Below, piece after piece: positions 23,249-27,972 of a stretch of DNA of 27,972 nucleotides. The stretch comes from Deltaproteobacteria bacterium. Its GTDB lineage: Bacteria > Desulfobacterota > Syntrophia > Syntrophales > UBA2192. The stretch covers positions 1-27,972 of the forward strand of contig JAPLJU010000059.1 of assembly GCA_026388445.1 (NCBI GenBank), read 5' to 3'. The notes beneath the pieces were generated by a model. That model saw only the letters and a list, made by a program, of their open reading frames with translations. It ran no database searches and was not told the origin of the DNA. How positions within the stretch are numbered: position 1 is the stretch's first letter; each line of letters begins with the position of its first letter. The translations under genes were made by a program, and so were the position numbers.

Positions 23249-24139
23249 TTATTTCATGCCGTCTATGTCGGCATCTTCCAGTGTCGGTAATGTCACCCCC
23301 CCGCCGGCGGCAAGCAGGGTCTCACGGATCACCCGTTCGATCTCGCCGGAGGGCACCGGCACCAGTGTTTCTCCATCGCAATCAAAGCGGACACCTTCAC
23401 CCTGCCATCGTCGTTCATGGCATGCCGGGTATTGATGAAACGATCGCCAGCCCCTGACGAGGTGACGGTACAGGGGCTCCACGATGGCAAGCCCCGGATA
23501 ATCCCGGTCCCTCTCACCGTTCCGCAGGATGCCGAGAAGATGCCCTTCGGCATCGCTGATGCCGTAATCCCTTGTCATGAGGACGCGCCAGCTCGACTGG
23601 CTCTTCAATCTCACGAGGCTCCCGGCCCCGGCCCGGTATGCCAGCAGGAGACGACCGGCGTAAAAAAACTCTGGCGGGACGCCATCGGCCTGCTGAGCCG
23701 AGGGGACCCCTGTGCCGTCTCGAAGATCGGCAAAGGGCTCGCCGTCAGACCTCGCCGGACCGCCGTGACAGGGACAGCCGCCCCCGCTGGCGGGACGCGT
23801 TTTGAAAATTTCACTTTGCCTGCAGACCTTCTCCAGGAACGACAGGCCCTGGAAGAAATCCTCCTCTTCGGCGGGGTAATATTTGACGAGGAACTCTGCC
23901 ACCCAGTCGTATCCGGATACCTCCTGGGCGCCGCTCAGCTCCAGCCGGTAGACGCCCCGGCACCCCGCCAACCATAAATACCAGTAGGGCTGGACATCCC
24001 ACATGTGGCTTACGTATCGCAGACCGGCCTCTTCCCGAAGGCGATCGTCGGATAGCAGCGCCAGCCAGAAATGGTTCAGGAGGCCGATGACCCCGGATGT
24101 GCGGTCCTCATGCCTCCGTGCAGGAGTTGCAGGTGCCAT
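23249..24139 (-). CDS. Hypothetical protein, about 296 residues
   Basis: I do not recognise a family. The protein is probably cytosolic, with aromatic-rich segments (HMWDVQPYWYLWLAGCRGVYRLEL) and a Cys/His/Gly cluster (GGGCPCHGGPAR) near the middle that could bind a metal. The C-terminus (EIERVIRETLLAAGGG...LEDADIDGMK) is helical. The ATG at 24139 overlaps the Fur-family gene by 32 bases and has no ribosome-binding site. An ATG at 24111 overlaps the regulator stop as ATGA, which is the usual coupled start, but it is in a neighbouring frame. One additional G in the run at 24091-24094 would join it cleanly to this frame, so a sequencing indel is possible. It is the first gene after the regulator in the operon. 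Confidence 0.6.
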   Translation of the reverse strand: MAPATPARRHEDRTSGVIGLLNHFWLALLSDDRLREEAGLRYVSHMWDVQPYWYLWLAGCRGVYRLELSGAQEVSGYDWVAEFLVKYYPAEEEDFFQGLSFLEKVCRQSEIFKTRPASGGGCPCHGGPARSDGEPFADLRDGTGVPSAQQADGVPPEFFYAGRLLLAYRAGAGSLVRLKSQSSWRVLMTRDYGISDAEGHLLGILRNGERDRDYPGLAIVEPLYRHLVRGWRSFHQYPACHERRWQGEGVRFDCDGETLVPVPSGEIERVIRETLLAAGGGVTLPTLEDADIDGMK

Positions 24140-24587
24140 AAAACTGAAGGTTGTGATTGGTGATCTTAAAGGCGTGCTTCCTCGCCAGCCCTTCCTCGAC
24201 TTTCTTGAGGAAGGCCAACTCCTCCGCGGTGAAATCGGAGTAATCGATGACCCGGCCGCAGCCGGTACAGATGAAGTGGTGGTGATGATCCTGACCGGAG
24301 GGCCCCTCGACGACCTCGAATCTCGCGCGGCCGTCTCCGAAGTCGAACTTAAAGATAAGCCCGATGTTGACCAGGATCTGCAGGGTCCTGTAAACGGACG
24401 TGAGGCCGATGGAAGGATAGAAGGCGTGGACCTTCATATAAATCTCTTCCGCACTCAGATGCCCCCTTGTCTGCGACAGGACATCGAATATGGCCTTCCG
24501 GGCGGAGGTCATTCGATAGCCCGACTCCCTTACTTTTGCCACCGGGAGGCGTTTTCGTCTCTTTTCGACTTTAACCCCGCTTTTCAC
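24108..24587 (-). CDS. Fur/PerR-family metalloregulator
   Basis: A 159-residue regulator of the Fur family. The winged-helix domain (MTSARKAIFDVLSQTRGHLSAEEIY, then SIGLTSVYRTLQIL) is followed by the dimerisation domain with HHHHF and two Cys pairs (CTGC, CNSC) forming a structural zinc site. The position equivalent to PerR Asp85 is Glu and that of Asp104 is Asp (VIDY), so neither Fur nor PerR can be chosen from sequence. A basic N-terminal extension of about 25 residues precedes the core. The start is GTG at 24587, with AGGGGA upstream. It leads a run of minus-strand genes of unknown function, which it may regulate. Confidence 0.92.
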   Translation of the reverse strand: MKSGVKVEKRRKRLPVAKVRESGYRMTSARKAIFDVLSQTRGHLSAEEIYMKVHAFYPSIGLTSVYRTLQILVNIGLIFKFDFGDGRARFEVVEGPSGQDHHHHFICTGCGRVIDYSDFTAEELAFLKKVEEGLARKHAFKITNHNLQFYGTCNSCTEA

Positions 24588-24620
24588 CCCGGTCCCCTAT
24601 TCGAGAATGGTTTTCATTTT

Positions 24621-24649
24621 CAATTACCGAAACGGGGTGATGTTGTCAA
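24621..24649 (-). promoter_or_regulatory. Promoter of the Fur-family gene and operon
   Basis: On the minus strand TTGACA (24649-24644), a 17-base spacer, and TAATTG (24626-24621). Transcription would start about 27 bases ahead of the GTG start codon. Confidence 0.6.
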
Positions 24650-24676
24650 GGGAGAATTTGAGCCGCAAATTTATCT

Positions 24677-24705
24677 TTGCAAGGGGCGAACTGTTCGTAT
24701 ATAAA
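24677..24705 (+). promoter_or_regulatory. Promoter of the HEAT-repeat gene
   Basis: TTGCAA (24677-24682), 17 bases, then TATAAA (24700-24705). The -10 box lies within a 19-base palindrome, so a repressor bound there would block this promoter. The leader before the start codon would be about 75 bases. Confidence 0.5.
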
Positions 24706-24715
24706 TTTCATATAC
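24697..24715. promoter_or_regulatory. Palindromic operator, Fur-box size
   Basis: A 19-base near-perfect palindrome, GTATATAAATTTCATATAC, in which eight of nine base pairs match. Its length and AT-richness resemble Fur-family boxes, and it sits between the Fur-family gene and the divergent HEAT gene. Binding by the neighbouring regulator is inferred. Confidence 0.5.
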
Positions 24716-24787
24716 ATTATAAATAAGTGTTAGCCTCTCCCTCCCTTTTATAAGGAACAATCTGCAAAGGCCGGCAAAGGAGGGTCC

Positions 24788-25543
24788 ATGATGCTTCGGA
24801 AAATTTTCACACCCCTATTCAGCGCTTTGATCATTCTTTTTTTCCTTTCGGCGGCTGCCGATGCCGGGCGGGATACCGCCCGCGACCTCGCCGCGGCCCA
24901 GGATCGGAGCCGGAGTGTTGAAGACCGCCTCCGCGCTATTAGCACCATGGGTCAATCCGGGGACGAGAGGCATTCAGAGTCCCTGCTTCGCATGCTCAGG
25001 GACAAGGGCGAAAACCGGAGGGTCCGAACCGGGGCGGTCATGTCCCTGGCGAAGTTAGGCAAGCCCAGGCCGAAAATCATTGAAGCCTATGAAGAGGTCT
25101 ATCGGGACCGTAAGACCGGTGAGAACCTCCGCTATGCGATTCTCCTATCCCTCGGCACGTTGAAAGCAACGGAGTCCCAGACCCTCCTCGCGGAGGCCCT
25201 GTCGGGCGGGGACGACAGAATCCGCTTCAAGGCCGCCCAGGCCCTGGGCATGATCGGGGGCAACGACGCCGTGAATCTTCTGGCATCCCGCCTTGATCTG
25301 GAACGGGACCGTATGGTCCGGGCGGAAATCGTCCGGGCCCTCGGCCGCAGCGAGAGTGCTTTCGTGGAGGGAATCCTTGCGCGGGCGCTCAAGACCGACC
25401 CGGAGCCGCTGGTCCGTTACAACGCGGCCCTATCTCTCGTCCAGTTCAAATCCCTGAGCACGGAGGGACGGGAGGCCCTGAGGGCCGCCGGTGAAGACCC
25501 CTCGCCGATTGTGCGAAAGACTGTGCGGGAGGCCGGACGATGA
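24788..25543 (+). CDS. Exported HEAT-repeat protein
   Basis: A 251-residue protein with a Sec signal peptide (about residues 1-26, ending AAADA) and then four or five HEAT-like helical repeats. Examples are DRLRAISTMGQSGDERHSESLLRML, DRIRFKAAQALGMIGGNDAVNLLASRL and EPLVRYNAALSLVQFK. Such repeats mediate protein-protein binding and point to a periplasmic scaffold. The start follows AAAGGAGGG. The stop overlaps the next start as ATGA, so the HEAT protein and the NlpC/P60-like hydrolase are coupled and probably bind each other. Confidence 0.85.
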   Translation: MMLRKIFTPLFSALIILFFLSAAADAGRDTARDLAAAQDRSRSVEDRLRAISTMGQSGDERHSESLLRMLRDKGENRRVRTGAVMSLAKLGKPRPKIIEAYEEVYRDRKTGENLRYAILLSLGTLKATESQTLLAEALSGGDDRIRFKAAQALGMIGGNDAVNLLASRLDLERDRMVRAEIVRALGRSESAFVEGILARALKTDPEPLVRYNAALSLVQFKSLSTEGREALRAAGEDPSPIVRKTVREAGR

Positions 25544-26679
25544 AGAAGACCGTTTTCATCCTGATTCTCCTGTTTTTCGTCCTTGCCTCTGCCGAGGTCC
25601 TTGCCCTTCAGCGGGGAGCCATCCTCTACCATACGAGCAAGGACGACACGATCTACGGGCGGACCGACGCTCTCGTGCTTCCCTGCTCGACCATCCAGAT
25701 GGCCCTCCGGGAGATGAAATCCGGCCATGTCGGCCTCTACATCGGTAATGGGCGCATCATCCACGCCGTCTTCCCGACGGTGGAAGAAACGGCCTCCGAG
25801 AATTTCATCCCTCAAAGCGACCTCGATGATGGGTGCCGCTATCTCGGTGCGAAGGTGCCCCTCGATTTTGATAACCCTGCGGTGTGGCCCGAGGAGCGGG
25901 TGGATCAGCTGATCCTCCTGGCCCGTGAGCAGGTGGGGGCCGATTATGACATCCAGTTTCGCCACCAGAAAGGCCCCTACGACGACGGGTTCACCTGTGT
26001 CGGCCTCGTGGAGTATCTCTATGAAGTGATCGGTTATGATATCACCCCTGCGGGCTACTACTCTGGTGGCGTCGGGGGGAGGACCTACACCCAGGTCTAC
26101 AACTGCGAGACAACGCTGTGGGGGTGGATCGATGAGGAGGGATTGAATACTTTTGCGGAGCAGGTGGAGTTCTCGAGCTTCCAGCACCCCCTGGCGGATC
26201 TCCTGAATGTCGGCATGATCAACGGGGACGACGGTCACCGGTACATGTTCTTCCCCTATACCCAGTATTTACAAACAACCACTGTGGCAGTTGAAACCGA
26301 CATCACCGTCTCGGGGGGTGGGGCGGGTTCCGATGATTCCGGTGATGGGGGGCCTTGTTTCATCGCCACCGCGGCCTACGGGTCGCCCCTGCACCCTTAT
26401 CTGGGGCTCCTGCGGGAGGTCCGCGATCGTTACATCAGGACAAGCTCTGCCGGACGTCTCTTCCTTTCAGTTTACGAGCGGTACGCGCCTTCGCTTGCTG
26501 CCCTCATCGATCGTCACGAGATCCTGAAATCGTTGACCCGGGTCGCACTTCTTCCGGTCCTGGGCTTGTGCTTCCTCCTGCTCTACGCGGGTCCGCTTTC
26601 ACTTTTCTTTTTCCTTGTTGTCCTTTCTGTCCTTTCACTCTACCTGGCCCGCCGGAGGAAATTACCCAAAAGGGTGTAG
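25540..26679 (+). CDS. Permuted NlpC/P60-like hydrolase with CFI-box C-terminus
   Basis: A 379-residue protein. A Sec signal (residues 1-22) precedes a papain-fold hydrolase domain in which His63 (SGHVGLYIGNG) comes before the putative catalytic Cys153 (FTCVGLVEYL). That is the permuted order seen in YiiX/LRAT-like NlpC/P60 relatives, which cleave or transfer acyl groups on peptides or lipids. A Gly/Asp-rich linker (257-271) leads to the CFI-box C-terminal region (CFIATAAYGS at 273-282, REVRDRYI, GRLFLSVYERYAP), two hydrophobic spans (about 334-369) and a basic tail (RRRKLPKRV). This resembles C-terminal sorting or anchoring modules. It is coupled to the HEAT-repeat gene. The substrate is unknown. 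Confidence 0.85.
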   Translation: MKKTVFILILLFFVLASAEVLALQRGAILYHTSKDDTIYGRTDALVLPCSTIQMALREMKSGHVGLYIGNGRIIHAVFPTVEETASENFIPQSDLDDGCRYLGAKVPLDFDNPAVWPEERVDQLILLAREQVGADYDIQFRHQKGPYDDGFTCVGLVEYLYEVIGYDITPAGYYSGGVGGRTYTQVYNCETTLWGWIDEEGLNTFAEQVEFSSFQHPLADLLNVGMINGDDGHRYMFFPYTQYLQTTTVAVETDITVSGGGAGSDDSGDGGPCFIATAAYGSPLHPYLGLLREVRDRYIRTSSAGRLFLSVYERYAPSLAALIDRHEILKSLTRVALLPVLGLCFLLLYAGPLSLFFFLVVLSVLSLYLARRRKLPKRV

Positions 26680-26733
26680 ATACCCGGGGGCATCCGCCGG
26701 CTTCGGGCTTTACAGTCGTAACACCACAATAAA

Positions 26734-26772
26734 AAAACCGGGACCCCGTTTTATTGCCGGGATCCCGGTTTT
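26734..26772. terminator. Bidirectional intrinsic terminator
   Basis: Arms of 15 bases (AAAACCGGGACCCCG and CGGGATCCCGGTTTT, one mismatch) around a 9-base loop, with an A-run on the left and T-rich sequence on the right. It separates the + strand hydrolase gene from the minus-strand tRNA-Leu. Confidence 0.85.
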
Positions 26773-26782
26773 CAATTTTTTA

Positions 26783-26868
26783 TGGTGCCGAAGCCGGGAC
26801 TTGAACCCGGACGGGGTGCCCCACTACCCCCTCAAGATAGCGTGTCTACCAAATTCCACCACTTCGGC
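26783..26868 (-). tRNA. tRNA-Leu (anticodon GAG)
   Basis: An 86-base class II tRNA with long variable arm: acceptor arms GCCGAAG / CTTCGGC, D-loop with GGTAGAC, anticodon loop TTGAGGG (anticodon GAG, reading CUC and CUU), T-arm CCGGG-TTCAAGT-CCCGG, discriminator A and encoded CCA. It follows secG, as leuU does in E. coli. Confidence 0.97.
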
Positions 26869-26952
26869 ACATTAAAGATTTCTTCAACGTTAAAGGGAGT
26901 TTAGCCTTTCCCCTCCACTTTGTCAATAGCGGAAAAGGCCGGCCTCGGGACG

Positions 26953-27282
26953 TTACTTCGCCCCTTCCGGTGCCTGCGGTGTCGCGGCGGGCGCCGGCTG
27001 CGGGGCCTGCTCGGTGACGGGCGCCTTGGAGGCCCCTCCCATGACCGTTGCGCCTTTGTGCGTGGCAAAATAGGCGAGCCACAGGGAGGTGAGCATGAAA
27101 ACGACAGCGATGAGAATGCTCATCTTACCCAGGAATGTGCCGGGGCCGGCACTCCCGAAAAGTGTCTGACTCGAGCCGCCGAAAGCGGCACCCATGTCGG
27201 CCCCCTTGCCCCTCTGGAGGAGGACAACGAGGACGAGCATCACGCAGACCACCACGTGAAGGATGCTGATAAAGATGTACAA
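26953..27282 (-). CDS. secG: Preprotein translocase subunit SecG
   Basis: A 109-residue inner-membrane subunit of the SecYEG channel. Two spans are seen (residues about 1-21 and 53-74), joined by the family signature LLQRGKGADMGAAFGGSSQTLFGSAGPGTFLGK. A Pro/Ala-rich C-terminal tail follows, as is common in Proteobacteria. The start is TTG at 27282, preceded by GAGAGGT. The next ATG would delete the first span, so the TTG is firm. It lies 12 bases after tpiA and upstream of tRNA-Leu. Confidence 0.96.
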   Translation of the reverse strand: MYIFISILHVVVCVMLVLVVLLQRGKGADMGAAFGGSSQTLFGSAGPGTFLGKMSILIAVVFMLTSLWLAYFATHKGATVMGGASKAPVTEQAPQPAPAATPQAPEGAK

Positions 27283-27294
27283 ATCGGTACCTCT

Positions 27295-27972
27295 CTAAAA
27301 TTGAATGATCTTCGAAAAGGACTCTATGTCGAGACTCGCGCCGCCCGCAAGCACGCCGTTGATATCGATCTCGGCCATGAGGTCCCCGATGTTTCCGGGG
27401 TTGACGCTCCCGCCGTAGATGATCGGTATTGCCGCAGCGAGATTCTCTCCGAAAAGATCCGCCATCATCTGCCGGATGAAGCGGTGAACCTCCTGTGCCT
27501 GTGCGGGCGCGGCCGTCTTTCCTGTGCCGATGGCCCATACCGGCTCGTAGGCGACAACGGCGTGCCTTATATCATCAGGGGTCAGATTATTCAACCCTTC
27601 TTTTAGCTGCCTCCGGACGACGCTGAAGGTCTTTTCATCCCCGCGTTCCTCCAGGGTCTCCCCCACACAGAGGATGGGCTTGAGCCCTGCATTCAGGGCC
27701 GCCCTGATCTTCAGGTTGATTTCCCTGTTTTGCTCCCCGAAGAGCCGGCGTCGCTCGGAGTGCCCCACAATGACGTATCGGCATCCCGCCTCGAGGAGCA
27801 TCCGCGCCGACACCTCGCCGGTGAAGGCCCCCTGCTCCTCCCAGTGCACGTTCTGCGCCGAAAGCTGGATCGCCGAGGCCCGCAGGACCCGGCCCAGGGG
27901 ATGAAGGGCCGTATAGGGCGCGGCGATGACAATGTCCCGCTCCTGGGGCGGTGGGAAACGGCGTGCGAGCAC
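27295..27972 (-). CDS. tpiA: Triose-phosphate isomerase (partial at window edge)
   Basis: About 225 C-terminal residues of the roughly 250-residue glycolytic enzyme interconverting dihydroxyacetone phosphate and glyceraldehyde 3-phosphate. The catalytic His lies in VIVGHSERRRLFGE and the catalytic Glu in VAYEPVWAIGTGK, with the phosphate-binding loop IIYGGSVNPGNIGDL. The N-terminal part with the catalytic Lys is beyond the right edge, and the GTG at the edge is an internal Val codon, not a start. No damage is seen in the visible part. It leads directly into secG. Confidence 0.97.
   Translation of the reverse strand: MLARRFPPPQERDIVIAAPYTALHPLGRVLRASAIQLSAQNVHWEEQGAFTGEVSARMLLEAGCRYVIVGHSERRRLFGEQNREINLKIRAALNAGLKPILCVGETLEERGDEKTFSVVRRQLKEGLNNLTPDDIRHAVVAYEPVWAIGTGKTAAPAQAQEVHRFIRQMMADLFGENLAAAIPIIYGGSVNPGNIGDLMAEIDINGVLAGGASLDIESFSKIIQF

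Noticed and set aside
1..27972. CRISPR array, insertion sequence or prophage
   Set aside because: No evenly spaced repeats, transposase, integrase or phage structural genes were found on either strand.

Overview
The window reads as ordinary, gene-dense chromosome from a Gram-negative, moderately GC-rich bacterium. The gene order (rpmF-fab cluster-rpiB-glyA-dCMP deaminase-nrdR-rib cluster-nusB-leuS-lptE-rpsT), the LptE and Tat/lipoprotein signals, and the abundance of Desulfobacterota/Deltaproteobacteria-like proteins suggest a member of Desulfobacterota, perhaps near Syntrophales. That placement is inference from gene content, not a computed phylogeny. No phage, insertion sequence or CRISPR array is visible, and no gene-free stretch exceeds about 300 bases.

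Left part (1-3,330, + strand): the 3' end of a class III adenylate cyclase, an exported SH3-domain protein overlapping an M48 metalloprotease lipoprotein, a TauE/SafE permease, and rpsT with its own promoter. A long minus-strand block (3,324-16,844) then carries housekeeping genes. In transcription order these are DUF177 (yceD), rpmF, a broken fabD, fabG, acpP, fabF, rpiB, glyA, a dCMP deaminase, nrdR, ribE, ribBA, ribH, nusB, a stand-alone M17 N-terminal-domain protein, leuS and lptE. The block joins fatty-acid, riboflavin, one-carbon and nucleotide metabolism with translation and outer-membrane assembly. It lacks plsX and fabH between rpmF and fabD, and ribD between nrdR and ribE, where these genes usually sit. 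The fabD copy has lost its catalytic serine segment.

Middle (17,041-20,346): gltX and a tRNA-Gln/tRNA-Glu pair on the + strand face a minus-strand ptb-ACT pair across a shared terminator. The ptb-ACT pair is bracketed on its far side by a decayed copy of the 3' half of tRNA-Glu.

Right part (20,394-24,649, minus): a probable operon of a Fur/PerR-family regulator, an unrecognised protein of about 296 residues, a 41-residue single-span membrane protein, a Tat-exported metallo-beta-lactamase-fold protein, an unrecognised 10-span membrane protein built from five repeats, and an unrecognised 86-residue protein. This is the best candidate for an undescribed system. Divergent from it is a HEAT-repeat protein plus a permuted NlpC/P60-like hydrolase with a CFI-box C-terminus. 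The window closes with the conserved tpiA-secG-tRNA-Leu(GAG) group, tpiA being cut by the window edge.
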